Part shown: positions 52,504-64,000 of the stretch, piece by piece
How positions within the stretch are numbered: position 1 is the stretch's first letter
How the letters are laid out: every line of letters begins with the position of its first letter
Program-made: the position numbers and the translations under genes
NCBI GenBank assembly: GCA_946811695.1
Contig: OX328127.1
Span: 43,900,269 to 43,964,268 of the forward strand
From: Gonocerus acuteangulatus
Lineage: Eukaryota; Arthropoda; Insecta; Hemiptera; Coreidae
Direction of reading: 5' to 3'
Length of the DNA: 64,000 bases
The notes under the pieces: model-generated
The model's database searches: none
Told to the model about the DNA's origin: nothing
What the model saw: only the letters and a program-made list of their open reading frames with translations

Positions 52504-54904
52504 GTAATAATATTTTTATATTTTATTTTTTGATGAACGTCAAGTGCTTTGCATTAGTTAAGACGAAAAATGTCCGACTCATTGACTGAGTTATCTTAGC
52601 GCGTTTCGATATCCTTATCCCTAGTGTTCTTTGGGTAGCTTGTAATAGAATGAGTTAATATTTTGTTTTGAAAAAAAAAAAAAAAAAATTACTTCAATGA
52701 AAAGCAAGATTTTAGTCACCACAATGCACAGAAAAGTGGCAGTAGCCAACTGTAATCGAAAAATCTGACTCTTTTTTTTCTTCGTCCTAAGGTAAACAAA
52801 AAAGAAAAGTATTGCATGCACGTTTCTCATTTACTTACCTTGTTTTACTTAACAATTAATTTGACCTCTAAAAAAAACAGCAACAAAAATAAAAACAAAT
52901 TGAAGAAAACAGAGACAAAAACTCGTACAAAGGAACGAAAGTCGGCACATCAGGATTGCGCAGGGCCTCCACGAGAGGGGAGTACTGAGGACAACTGGTC
53001 TGGGCCCGTTGTCTCGGGGGGATCCGGTGTCATTTTTTTACTCGCATTACAATTTGAAATGACAAAGTTATATACCTACCATTATCCACACCGTTCACTT
53101 ACTAATGTATTTAATTTTATTTTCAGAGAAATGCTAGTTTTAAATAATTCCATTAATAGTTTATGTTAACGTTGGTGTGGAGGTATTTATTTTATTTCCA
53201 TATGCCGAATGTTACAGAGGGGAGGAGGTAGAGAGAGAGAGGGAATGATGGGGGGGGGGTCATAATTGATTGTTACGTAATAGGTAGGGTCGATGAGGAT
53301 ATGAAGAAATATTTAGGAAATTCGCCACAATCTATCTAGCTACAGTCCTTTTTTGTTTATTTATTTGTGAGCATCCGCAACAACAGCGATTCACCCATTA
53401 CAGTTGCTGCAGTTATATTGTTACATAGGTCGTACGGCTGTGGTGTGCTCCCTTGTGGAGGACAGCCCGCCACACATTATTGTATTGTACATAAATTTAT
53501 TCGTCAATCGTTACATATACTTATACATAACTTGCTGAATACTAGTGCTTCGTCACGGCAGATAAGTAGTTATTCTATTCCGTTAAATATGTAATTTATC
53601 ATCAAAATTAACGCTACTACATAATTCTGTGCAGTTTATTATAGCACGGTAAGCATTTTCATAATTGTCTAGCTTCTTAGTTAATAATAATGGACGTTAA
53701 AATTTAAATAATAATTGCCTTGTTTTCTTAAACGAGGGTCCGCGAGCGAAACAATTATGTTTTCAATTATTCTATTAAATATGTTTTAAATAAATGTTCA
53801 AGACATTACTTAAATATCCTTAAATTTAAAAAAAAAATTTTATATCGAAAATCCTATGTGATTGTGATCCAGAAATTAATTCTCAAAATGACTGGGGCTT
53901 AGACAGGGCCGCAGTTTAAGAAATCTTGATCTAGTAGAAAGGATCGATCAACTTTGATTAAATATTTTAAATACGCTGTTATGGGTGCAATCGCATTGCA
54001 CCTTTATTTCTTAAAAATAACTAATCTACAGCGGCCTCTCTAAATAAATAAATTATTTTAAAATGGCTAATCCTCTATAGTTTTCTCAGCTTACGGATTT
54101 TTCATTGTTCATAGACAAATAATATTCAGAAAATTCGGTAAGTTAGTTTAGATGCATTGAAAACTCAGAGTAAATCATGTCGATGAAACTCCCAGGTGAG
54201 TTTACATTCATGAATTGAATCCAATGCCCGGTATGAGAACTGTCCTTAGTTACTTTGAATGAATGACATTTCCCCCTTGATTCGTGCCCCTCATGGATTA
54301 TTCTAAGTCCTAGTACAAATTAATATCATCGCTGTCCTTTGTCGCCATAAAATACGGACATGATAACTCGGCTAGATCCGTTCCTTGTAAAGGAGCCGGC
54401 ATCCGGTAGCTTGTGCGTGCCTCTACATCCCTTTATCCGATAAGCTTCAATCTTTCGTCCTTGTCAGTGGTATTAACTAGTAAGCTTGAAGAGTGAGATG
54501 GGATAGGGTAGGAGACACGGTACAAGGCATAGGCTTACTCAAGCCACTTAATACAAATGGTATAATGGTAGCTGCATATGCACATTTTCACAATTCCATT
54601 GAAAAACGGGAAAGGGGCTGCATGACTAAGCACATACCACCATCAGTATGGTTAGTGTATGCGGCATTCCTGTTGAATTTGTTTAAAGCCAACAAAAAAG
54701 TTACCAAAAATAATGTTGCCCCTCTTTATTTGTAATAGAAGGGCTGACGAGCACTCCGTGCCTACAGCCACGGGTTTAATTCTAACTGGAAGTATTGATG
54801 ACTCTTCGAAAAAATAAAACTCATCAGCCCTTTACTTCCTAGAATAGGGTGGTAAACTGTCTTAAAAATTGGTGTTGTTATATACGAATGTTAACATTTA
54901 TAAT

Positions 54905-54945
<41 letters not shown>

Positions 54946-55216
54946 ATAATAATTTATATTTTAATATAATAGATAAAATACTAGTAACCTAGATTGTTTA
55001 GGTTATCTACTGCTTAACAACCTTTTTGAACCAGGTTAGAGGCGATGCCTTATTCTGGCTATTTATATTTCTATATTTTAGAAAAGACCAACAACTTCCT
55101 TATTTTTTCAAGTGGTTTTTATTCCTACTTTTTTTATTCCTACTTGATATCCCTCTCTCCAATTTAAGCAATCATATGCTATATATCATGATATGATCAC
55201 CGGTGTCAGTGAATAC
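52504..55216. other. HMG-gene intron 2, 5' part
   Basis: It holds a possible hAT-like end at 52962 (CAGGGCCTCCACGAGAGGG), a purine-rich tract (53213-53261), a family B fragment with S4-type tail (53529-53712), a decayed S4-like copy (54742-54905) and a TA array (54907-54942). Confidence 0.45.
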
Positions 55217-55219
55217 TAA

Positions 55220-57040
55220 GGCCCAGCGCATACGGTGAGACTGTTTTGCAACTCCAGTTGCAAACTAGTTGCACGCGCAACTGTTTTGCGACCTCGGCAA
55301 TGTATTTCAATGGACAGGCGCACACGACGCAACTGGTTTTTGACAATTTCAAACTAACCTGAAACCAAACATATGATAAGGCCCATCGCACACGATGCAA
55401 CTCCAACTGCACGCGCAACTGTTTTGCGACCTCGGCAATGTATTTCAATGGACAGGCGCACACGACGCAACTTGTTTTTGACGATTTCAAACCAGTTACA
55501 TGCAACGCAAATGCAACGCAACTGCAACCGCGGGCCCACGGTTGCAGTTGCGTTGCATTTGAGTTGTACGAGACTTTCGTCGGACAGCCGTGCATTCTAT
55601 CGATATTTGTGGTTGCTTAGTTACATGAAGGTTCATTTATTACATATGTTATTCAGCTATGCTATCTTGGGTTATCAGTCCAGGCAACGAATGCTTGAAA
55701 ACTGCTATAGGTGGAAATTTTTGGAACACAATTTTTGACGTCGTAACTTTGTTTTGGCTGGATAGGAGGTGAACATATCAAAAAATAAATTGCGGCTATA
55801 GGGTTGTAGGACATTCCATTCGCTTCAATAATATATATTACTTTACTATTTTATGTATTTTCCTTCAACTGTGAAAACAGTTTTAGTGTTCATCGTGATA
55901 TCTTGCAACTGTCGACCAATGAACCGTTCAATTTCTCACCATTTCCAAAATATACTCCATTATGTAAGTACTGGACGTATAAATAGTACGAAATACATAA
56001 TTTTGGGCCTCTGACCAATTATTCACACTCAATTATATAACATCTTGACCATTATATTGGCAATGGTTTTGTTAAGAACAAGTGAGTGCGTATATAACGC
56101 TTGAAATAAAATACATAAAATAGTATTGTAATACATATTATTGAAGCTAATGGAATGCTCTACAACTCAATAACCGATATTTATTTTTTTGGGTGGATTG
56201 GTGAAGAGATATCCGGTCAAGAATAGAAAAAAGTGTGTTTTTTTCCAAAATGACAGACTTTCAAGATCGGATATTCCGAAAACTAAAGATACCTCGAAAC
56301 TAAAGATACTTCGTAGGAAATTTAATCAGCTTTCATTTGTTATAGAGTAGTCATGTCGCTAGGACGCTGGGATTCCGAGATATAAGTGAAAGTCGAAAAA
56401 TGGGACCTTCTAAACCCCCCTCCCCCCCGGCTTAAAGGCTAGGGGCGAGGACATTTGATATGTTCAACTCCTATCTAAGCCAAACAAAGTTACGAAGTAA
56501 AAAATTGTGTTCCAAAAATATAAATTATTGTTTAACGATTATATTTTTCTTTTAATCTAGGAACTCTATAAAACAAATGAATTGGTGAAAGAATCATGTC
56601 GATATAATTTTTTAAACTCGATGAAAAAAAGCACTTTCAACTCATTTTATTTTATTCCTCGGCTCCAAGGAGTATTGGACGGAACGCTCGGACACGTCGA
56701 CTATTTTTCTGTGTAGAATCACCAGAATAAAAATAGTTCATATTGGTGACCCCCATCGCTGTATACTCCCCTTGTGAGTCTGACATCGCAAGTTCTTACA
56801 AAGAAACACGTAACTCACTAAATAAACAAACCACTTGCGAAACTGTTGGGCAATTGATTTAGAACAAGCCAATATACTCGCGTGTTTTGTTTTAGTTAAT
56901 AAATAATTTTATACGCAACTGGTTTGCAACTCGAGTTGCAGAACTGTCGCGCCTTTTGCTGAAAAAAGTTGCAGACTGGTTTCAGACGCAACTAGTTTGC
57001 AACTCGAGTTGCAGAATAGTCTCACCGTGTGCGCTGGGCC
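55220..57040. mobile_element. PIF/Harbinger-type non-autonomous element, 1.8 kb, TSD TAA
   Basis: TIRs of about 50 nt, GGCCCAGCGCATACGGTGAG and the inverse GGCCCAGCGCACACGGTGAG, continue through the palindrome GCAACTCGAGTTGC. TAA lies at 55217-55219 and 57041-57043. A TAA/TTA target and GGC-starting ends fit PIF/Harbinger. The left 270 nt contain the terminal module twice (55220 and again from 55380, GGCCCATCGCACACGATG). No transposase is visible. Confidence 0.8.
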
Positions 57041-57046
57041 TAAGGC

Positions 57047-57095
57047 GAGCGCACTAAGATCGAGGATTCAGTTCTCAATGAGGGTAATGACTTTC

Positions 57096-57138
<43 letters not shown>

Positions 57139-57223
57139 GGCCTATCCTGGCCAGAAAAGGGTGGTAAACCATTGTTAGGTAACCCTGGTGGGAAAGGTGT
57201 GGAAGTTAAAATTTATTATTAAC
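57047..57223 (+). mobile_element. Decayed SINE-like sequence with A-run
   Basis: GGCGAGCGCACTAAGATCGA, an A-run of about 37 (57099-57135), then ATCAGGCCTATCCTGGCC and GGTGGTAAACC resemble the middle and end of S4-type SINEs. Confidence 0.4.
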
Positions 57224-57231
57224 ATTATGGC

Positions 57232-57513
57232 CAGGGCCGTCACATGGAGGGGGACAACCGGGCACAGTTGTCGCGGGCCCGGGTCGATCCTCGCTAATTG
57301 GAAAAAAGTACCGAAAGTGACCTTTGCAGCACCGATTGTCGGCTTTTATTCTCATTTTGCTCGAAACGCAAGATGAAAATAATTTTAAAATGCCCAAGTC
57401 CTATAGCAAAGTACTAGAATTTTCATTCTGGCTCTGAGAAAGGGGGGCCCGGCTGTGAGAAGTGGGGGCCTGTGATCTGGTCCTGGGTGTGGCTCTGAGA
57501 TGTGGCGGCCCTG
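57232..57513. mobile_element. hAT MITE, 282 bp, TSD ATTATGGC
   Basis: Ends CAGGGCCGTCACAT and the inverse CAGGGCCGCCACAT. The perfect 8-bp duplication ATTATGGC occurs at 57224-57231 and 57514-57521. G+C-rich interior with repeated GGGGGCC words; no ORF. Confidence 0.88.
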
Positions 57514-57608
57514 ATTATGGCTAATGTACTGAGCTTTTTAATAAACCTTTGGTAAAAATAACAATACACCTACACGTTAAGTTGTGGTGAGGCTAAAATG
57601 TGAATAAC

Positions 57609-57626
57609 AGACCACGGGAGACCCCA
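57609..57626 (-). mobile_element. SINE S1 head fragment
   Basis: Only ACCACGGGAGACCCC and a few flanking bases remain, the reverse of the S1 5' end. Confidence 0.5.
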
Positions 57627-57674
57627 GTACTTATATTGTTGGCATTTTGTAATATATGTATATATGTATATGTA

Positions 57675-57732
<58 letters not shown>

Positions 57733-58158
57733 TTCAGAAAAGAAGATTCAAGCCCCAATTTTGAAAATATAGTTTACAGTCTATTGAGCGAACCTTTAAA
57801 GCCAGGCATCTGTAATAAAAATTATCTTCAGGGCAACACTGGGGGCTTCGAAACATTAAAAGAATACTAATTAAATATCTCTGAAATGTATACTTTTATT
57901 ATCATAATAATATTTATTATTATGTAATTTGATTTGATTGCGTTCCAGTCTACTTTTTTCTTTTGAGAAAATGATTTTAAGTAAAAGGCAGGAATGAAGA
58001 TTCATTCTGGAATCAAACAGTTTATTCCAGACGTTAGGTTGGCAGCACTGCACCCGTACCTCTTACTAATTCGATTTAAGGTCTGTCTCCGTTTCTTTCC
58101 AGTAGTCAGTCTGTTGTATTATGAGTTATGGTGTTATTTATTGTGGACGAATTTATAG

Positions 58159-58256
58159 GCTTGGGAAGCTGTGGAAGGAGATGGAATCAACAGAGAAGGA
58201 ACACTATTTCATTCTGGCAAGGAAGGCGAGTCAAGCACACAAGCTCAAATACCCAG
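58159..58256 (+). CDS. HMG-box transcription factor, exon with second half of the box
   Basis: After TTTATAG, G completes the split Arg codon and the box continues LGKLWKEMESTEKEHYF through ARKASQAHKLKYP, ending with G before the donor GTTAGT. LG.LWK...EKE.Y..LA.....H..KYP is helix 2 and 3 of an HMG box, and the border falls at the usual place in helix 2. The next exon should begin by completing a Gly or Asp codon and encode the basic tail of the box. I did not find it before position 64000, so the gene probably runs out of the window. Confidence 0.88.
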
Positions 58257-59960
58257 GTTAGTTCATGATTTTATTAGTTTTACAATTATGTACATTTTTT
58301 CAACAAGTGAATGCATCGACAATATTATTTACCATTACTAGTTTCTTAAAATAGTGTTTATTGTGCCATAAATATCTATAACAATAATTAATGATTATTC
58401 ATTTATGACCTCCTTGAATAGGAATAATAGGAAAATTTGTGTTTAATTAATTGGCAGAATAGCTTGTTAACAATCTTAGCCTTGTGTGATCAAAAAGAAA
58501 GTCATTTTCTCCAATTTATGAATAACAAATAAGTCAGTCTTTTTCAATTCTTTATCTCATAAGTTCTATATGGGATGTTAAAGTATCTAAAAATAATAAG
58601 TTTTAATTCTTTGAAAACAAAATGGCGGTGCTGTATCTGAGGTATGAAACCCCTCTCTTTTCGCGGGCAATGGTCTGCCGGTGGCAATTTTTAATCTTGA
58701 ACAAAAAGACTTTTTATTAAAATTATTTTGAAAGAACAACATAAAAGCTAGTGAAGTACGTATTTATAAGAAACATTAATTTTTCTGGAAAATGGTGAAC
58801 AATTCTTCATTTTCTATTAAAAAATCTGTCAAAAATTGTTATAATTCAACGAATCGAAAAAATAGTTCACTGTTCCTTCCTTCTTTCCTAGCAAATATCA
58901 TTAGAAAGCTACAGTTAAATTTTGAAGTTGATCGGGTGAAAATTGAAGCCTTTAGCGTTTCGCCAGATTTGAAAAACAGTTTTGAGAATAAGTTTAGTTT
59001 ACTAAAATGTTCATTTTTCCTTTTTAATTTTTTTTTTATAGTTTCTTGCAACAAAAATAAGAAAAATGGTTTTTAATTTTGAAATATATCGGGGTTTTAG
59101 TAGAAAAATCGAATTGTTGTCACATTTAAAACCTGTTACGCCACATAAATGTTCTTGGATATAATTTTTGATTAGTGAAAGGAGCATTTAAGCCGTTAAA
59201 AGAATTGTAAGTAAAAAGTTACTACTTTTACTACTATTTGCCCTTAAGTCAAGTTGAAAATCTGTCATTAAGTTTCTAACCCAAAATCGAATGCTACCAT
59301 CAGTACATTGTATTCAATCTCATTTTACTTAAAATATGTAAAACATTAAACTGCTTTAAAATTATACAATTCAACAGCACTTAACAAATTTTTCTGTTCA
59401 TTTGTCAACAAACTTTGTTCTTCAGTGAGGAATGAGTGTTGCATGTCACACATCAATAATTAAAACATTTTTAATAGTTTACCGCATTTAATATTACTTA
59501 TTTTACTATTAATCCACGTAGAAGGTTCTCAACATCTTCAGTCACTTATATTTTATTCATAACATTCAATTAATCTTATAATGCGGCATTGTTACTACTC
59601 AAATGCTTTAAAATTTTGTATACCATGGACGTTTGACGTCCATGCAAAGTAAGTTATTCTTATTTGGATATTGCATGGGGTAGAGGAAGTATAAGAAAAA
59701 ACATATTAACCAACATGAGCAATTATGAAGTTTCCATATATTTTTCTATTTATCCCGGAAAGAAGTAAAACATAAAGTCGACGGTGACCATTTGAAAGCT
59801 AAATAAATATTTCTTTGTTCTTTATATGATACGTCTATATGTGTCGATGTTCATGCCTTAACATAAACCCAGAACGAGCAGCAAAAGAGTGCTCATAATC
59901 TGTCTAGATTAAATATATTTTGGGTAACAGTCAACAATATATATGGTCGGGGCAGGAGCG
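58257..59960. other. Downstream of the last HMG exon, nothing recognised
   Basis: A+T-rich. A continuation exon starting with the basic tail of the HMG box was sought and not found. Confidence 0.4.
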
Positions 59961-59965
59961 AACAC

Positions 59966-60182
59966 GTTTCTGAAAATTTGTGTAAGCAATCTTTACCTAT
60001 TAAATAAAGTAAATTCGAAAAGCCAGACGTTTTGACAAGATATAACAGACAGCAATATGATCTGGCGAGAGTCTTGATCATTCCAATCATTTTGCTATGC
60101 GTTAGATCCAATCAAAACGTCTGGTGTTTGGAATTTACTATTATATATTAAGTAAAAATTGCTTATGCAAATTTTCAGAATG
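59966..60182. mobile_element. Fold-back element, arms about 75 nt
   Basis: TCTGAAAATTTGTGTAAGCA (left) and the inverse of CAAATTTTCAGAATGG (right) continue into a shared CCAGACGTTTTGA block. Confidence 0.75.
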
Positions 60183-60399
60183 GTGTTCCATCATGTACCC
60201 ATGCATCATTTTTCCTTCCTACTTTTTCCTGGGTCTTTGTGGCCTGTTACGGATCTGATTTTTTTTTTTTTTTTTTTTTTTATCCCCCTGTATATAGTTT
60301 GATTATTGCTAGTCCCTCTCTCATCCCCCTTCTAGCTGCAGTATTCCACAATACCTCCATACTCATTACCTTCACATTATTAATACGTACGTTTCTGTA

Positions 60400-60774
60400 C
60401 CCCGGAGGTAAATGACACCATGTCATATTTTTGTAATTGTTCAGGAGAGCTCATTTTCAATGTCTTTGAACTATTAAAATTTGTTTCTTCGTTACTTACA
60501 GAAACAGTTTAAAGACAATTTCTCAGATTGTTCTTGGCATTGATAGTTAATTGGAAGTATTGAACATAGTCAAGCAATACCAAGTAATCCACATGATGTA
60601 TTTTACTTATAATGAAAACGGTCACGATTACATTTTTCGCTTTATTATCTTCATTATTTATGGGAACAGGACATAGTGCCCTATACAATTATAAAAAACG
60701 AAAAATCATTATTAAGAACATATTGTTATGTTAATTTAATAAAAAAAATAGACTTGTGTCCTTTACCTCTGGGG
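60400..60774. mobile_element. Mariner-type MITE, 375 bp, TA target
   Basis: Ends CCCCGGAGGTAAATGACAC and the inverse CCCCAGAGGTAAAGGACAC (17 of 19 equal), with TA on both sides (60398-60399 and 60775-60776). Confidence 0.8.
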
Positions 60775-60994
60775 TAATAGATAGGTTTTATTTCATTATT
60801 TAGGGTTTTTTAAATAGCTTACAGTTTTTTTTTTTTTTTTTTTTTTTTTTTATAGATATAGTGTTAGACTTATATGTATTATATTTGTAAATCCGTCAAT
60901 GTAAATTTATTTGTTATTCTTAAGGGAAAACAAATAATTCTTATGAGATAAAGTCTCAGAATGAATTTTTTTTTTTTTTTTTTCATTGATTCAT

Positions 60995-61042
60995 TCAGAT
61001 ACATGATAGGATGATGCAATTCCTATGAGTCGGATTTCCTTG
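60995..61042 (+). mobile_element. Solo 3' end of family A
   Basis: GATAGGATGATGCAATTCCT then ATGAGTCGGATTT matches the family A terminus. The rest of the element is absent. Confidence 0.55.
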
Positions 61043-61059
61043 TCAGATGGCTGAAACTT

Positions 61060-61850
61060 GCCTAAATAAATACAAATCGACCCGTTAGGTACTGTTGAAA
61101 GAGCATTGAATAAATTCATTTTTCAAGTTAACTCCAAGATTAATCCTTTTCCAAGCGCTCTCCGTTTCCCGGGAGGAAAACTCGTAGGAAATGTGCTCGT
61201 AAGGAAAGTGTAGAGTATAAGTTGTAAGGTAGCTACAGAGACTATAGGGGTAGGTTAGTTCCCTGCCAGATTCAAACAGGTGCTCTCCTCCGCTCCCTCG
61301 CTCCTATCACTATATCTACTCACAACTTTCTCTACCCCCCCCCCCTCCTCCCCGCTCCTCAAGGCCTCATTCCCCTTTTTATTCCCTATTATCTCAAATA
61401 TCCTCATTGTCCTCAAGAGATTACTTTCCTCAATTTGTTTAAAGAGGCTTCTCTCTCTCCTCTGTTTGCCCTCGGTCAATTGAAAAGGGGAAACCATTGT
61501 TCTCACTACGTCTTTTCCCTCTGCACTTTGTCCTCACCTTATTTTCATATTTATTTTTCCAAACAAGCAGCATTTTGTCTAATACCTTTCTTTTAGCACA
61601 TTTCGAGTGCGGGTCTATTGAAGTTGCTCTCAAGAAAGATATTTCGAAAAATATATTGAACCTCAGCGTCCCTCTTTAATGTGAAGATTATATTAATCTG
61701 AAGATCCGTCTATTATCTACTAGGTAATAAAAATGCCCATCATATAACATATAAGTCAGTCCCGCTACTTGAAGAGAACGAATGAGTAATTTCCGCTAAT
61801 GAGTAGTTTCAGTGCATATGGGAGACTAAAGTCTCAATTTTTTTAACGAT
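61060..61850. other. Flank with pyrimidine-rich tract
   Basis: 61275-61480 is strongly C/T-rich on the plus strand, including a C-run at 61337-61348. No gene recognised. Confidence 0.45.
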
Positions 61851-61854
61851 TATG

Positions 61855-62960
61855 GAAACGTGCTAAGGAACGAAACTCGCTACGTTTCAGACCCTTCAGA
61901 TCACAAAGATTGTGGTTCTGATTTGTGCCTGGTCACTCCCTAGCAGGCTCCTCCTGCTAAAATGATCTGATTTTGATGAAATTGTTTACAAAAAAAAACA
62001 TTGGGTTGAGTGAATAAAAAATAGCAGTTGCTAGAACTAAGTATTTTCCAAGCAATTGTTTAGTTCCAAGTGAATAAAAATGTTAGCTACAACTAGGCCT
62101 AGCACTTGCTTAGGTTACACGGTTCCTAGTTGCAGCTAGGTAGAAGGTGTGAATAAAGAGCTGTTACTAGGTTCTTAGGTTAGCAATTGCTAAGAAAGCT
62201 AGTCTGGTCTGGGTCATGCTAGCTTTTTAGTTATTCGTTACTTTTCACTCAACCATGGCGGAGTTTATGCTTGTTCGTCAGCAAAAGGAGTATTGTATGC
62301 GTCAAGACGTCTTCACGTTCTATTTTCATCATGTTTAGCTGCATTTTCTGTAGTAAAACAATTCTTTGTAGTTCTGGAATTGATAGATCTTTTTTTTCTT
62401 CCGTACCGTAAACCTCAACCATTTTTGCACATTTTCAATTTGTTATTTGCAATTTGTTGTGAAGCAGTGCTGGGTTCATCATCTGAGCTACTACGCTTGT
62501 CGATGAGTCGGTGAATCCAACTGCGATTCTTCCTAATATTTTTGCTCTTGATCAATAATTTGTAAAAATCTTTTTCCCACTGCTTCAATTTTATAGGCTT
62601 ATTGCCGGTGGCTTTTGGAGGGAGAGACAAGCAACAAACCCTGACAGGAAGGAACAGGGATGAGGGAGGCGAGGTCGGAAGCTGCAGCGAGATTCTTAGT
62701 ACCAGCTAGCCTTAGCATTTCCTTAGTTTATCACGAGCTGAGTCATACTTACTTAGATCTTGCTACCTAGAAGTAGCTCTTGTTTATTCATTCGCTATTG
62801 AGGAAGAGCTAAATCTAAAGGCTAGATTCTACATGCAAGAAATTTCGTTGCTAGCCGAGTCCGCACCCGGAACACTATTTTTGTGGCGAAATTCATGCAA
62901 AAATCGTAGATTTTTCGGCGTAGTCTTTATGGGCTTTCGAATACACTTTTTATTGTTAAT
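61855..62960 (+). mobile_element. Family A fragment, copy 5, interrupted by a second element
   Basis: 61870-61990 (CGTTTCAGACCCTTCAGATC, GATTTTGATGAAATT) and about 62880-62945 (GGCGAAATTCATGCAAAAAT) are family A core. 62000-62840 is foreign, with TAGCTAC/GTAGCTA-rich inverted ends. Its minus strand at 62415-62630 is open (KQWEKDFYKLLIKSKNIRK) without a match I know. Confidence 0.45.
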
Positions 62961-62994
62961 TGGACGTGTTTTAAGGCGTGAGCACTTAATACTC

Positions 62995-63465
62995 TTATAT
63001 TTAATTTTAAGTGGCAGAAGGTCAAAACTCGTTTACTAAACACTATTCTTCAACGATCTTTTATTTTGCACTTCACGTTAACTTGATGTCTCTTGAGGAG
63101 CACTTAGAATTATGCCTAGCTTACACAAGCTTAGTACTTGTCATTAGTGCTTGTCACATAAGCACTTGTATCTACATGTAAAGAGGTCCTTTTTTAGTGT
63201 CAAGTATTAGTAAACGCCCCTAGTACAATTGATTAATATTTCTCTTATAAGAATTATCAATTTTTTTTGGGAGGCCCGGTGGCCATGAGTGTTAAGGCGT
63301 GAGCACTTAACACTCCGTGCCAAAGGTCGTGGGTTCGATTTCCACTATGGGGTCGTGGCTTTTCTTTAGAAAAAAGAAAAGGCATTAGCCCTATCCTGGC
63401 TAACCTATAGATAACCCGTCTTAAAATTCTTAGTTAATAATAATGGACGTTAACATTTAAATAAA
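62995..63465 (+). repeat. Composite repeat: 270-nt segment plus SINE S4, twin of 40310-40740
   Basis: 62995-63262 is the reverse complement of 40470-40740. SINE S4 follows at 63272-63465 (GCCCGGTGGCCATGAGTGTT, B box GGGTTCGATTTCC, tail AACCTATAGATAACCCGTC). Confidence 0.75.
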
Positions 63466-63615
63466 TTGGACGTGGGAAATAGAGGAAAAAAAGTCACTTT
63501 CGTACTAGTTGAACCGATCTCGAGAAGTGGCTCCCGTTAAGGCTCCCAGTCAGTGATCCGGATCAGGCAATATGGCAACCATTTATGGCACCAAAACCAT
63601 TTATTAATATCATCA

Positions 63616-63816
63616 ACGAGTTAAATTGACTGGACTTTGGATATAACCTTGTGCGAGCAGAAACGCATAGCAATTATGCTATTAACAGAAGTGCAACTGG
63701 TTTCCTAGATGATATAACGTTAGCAATTATGTTAATTGCATAATTGCTATGCGTTTCCGCTCGCTACGCTCGCTCAAGGTTATATCGAAACTCCAGTTAA
63801 TCCAACTCGTTGGTAA
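63616..63816. mobile_element. Fold-back element, arms about 70 nt
   Basis: GATATAACCTTGTGCGAGCA, GAAACGCATAGCAATTATG on the left is mirrored on the right, which also has an extra CGAGCGTAGCGAGCG. Confidence 0.75.
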
Positions 63817-64000
63817 TATAGATCACTGTTTTTTTGGTGGAAAATGGGCCGATGTGTAATTTAACATTGCTTGAAAAGAGTACTTTTTCAGTCGTTGGTA
63901 AATCCCAAATACTCTTTTCCTAGCCGAAAGAACAGCACAAAGAACTCAACAATACTAAGAATTGAAACAAGAAACAATAAATAAAACTTGTAAAAACACA
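63817..64000. other. Right edge of window, nothing recognised
   Basis: A+T-rich, no ORF or repeat. Confidence 0.4.

Noticed and set aside
52816..53169. 117-codon open frame on the plus strand after the HMG exon
   Set aside because: It starts within intron 2, is low complexity (Lys/Asn/Thr-rich) and overlaps a hAT-like end; splice phase does not continue the HMG box.
55206..55595. 129-codon open frame on the minus strand with an internal repeat
   Set aside because: The repetition follows the duplicated terminal module of the Harbinger-type element, so the frame is a by-product.
62415..62630. Open frame with KQWEKDFYKLLIKSK as a DNA-binding protein of a Harbinger element
   Set aside because: The position inside a foreign insert is suggestive, but no motif of the Harbinger Myb-like protein or transposase could be confirmed by eye.

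Overview
This is a window of animal nuclear DNA, most likely from an arthropod; the species cannot be named from the sequence. The grounds are spliced genes with GT-AG introns of 0.1 to 7.7 kb, A+T-rich composition, very many (TA)n arrays, and a dense layer of animal-type transposons (Tc1/mariner, piggyBac, PIF/Harbinger, hAT, LINE, SINEs). I see no prokaryotic operon, CRISPR array, rRNA operon or intact transposase.

Three host genes can be assembled from exons. (1) PUS7, a TruD-family pseudouridine synthase, on the + strand: 13 coding exons from 5218 to 25462, all splice phases consistent, 671 codons. (2) A DNAJB13-like co-chaperone of the sperm flagellum on the - strand: 7 coding exons from 42907 down to 27147, 377 codons, with a degenerate HPD motif (NPI). 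It converges on PUS7, with 1.7 kb between the stop codons. (3) An HMG-box gene on the + strand: two certain exons (52287-52503 and 58159-58256) and a phase-matched probable first exon (44450-44534). Its 3' end is not found in the window. It is head-to-head with the DNAJB13-like gene, about 1.5 kb apart. PUS7 modifies RNA and the J-protein helps build axonemes; nothing shows that the three act together.

The rest of the window is introns and flanks packed with repeats. One abundant family (called A here) carries a (TA)n array at a fixed internal site, subterminal inverted repeats and a hairpin near the 3' end; it resembles DINE-1/Helentron-type non-autonomous Helitrons. Four SINE families have different heads (tRNA-Glu-like, 5S rRNA, a second tRNA-like head, and a class-II tRNA such as Leu) but related 3' tails. 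Other elements with clear target-site duplications include a 634-bp MITE whose empty site survives nearby, two hAT MITEs (8-bp), a PIF/Harbinger element (TAA), piggyBac-type elements (TTAA) and Tc1/mariner-type elements (TA). Fold-back repeats at 5464 and 35188, and a single unit at 34893, carry hammerhead-ribozyme-like cores of the kind known from Penelope-like elements.

Layout: 1-5200 repeats upstream of PUS7; 5218-25462 PUS7, whose intron 10 (6.7 kb) holds a LINE tail, a broken piggyBac and an A element; 25463-27146 inverted SINE pair and a piggyBac scrap; 27147-42907 the DNAJB13-like gene, with A, Tc1, piggyBac and SINE insertions in its introns; 42908-44449 head-to-head spacer; 44450-58256 HMG-box gene; 58257-64000 fold-back and MITE-rich DNA.
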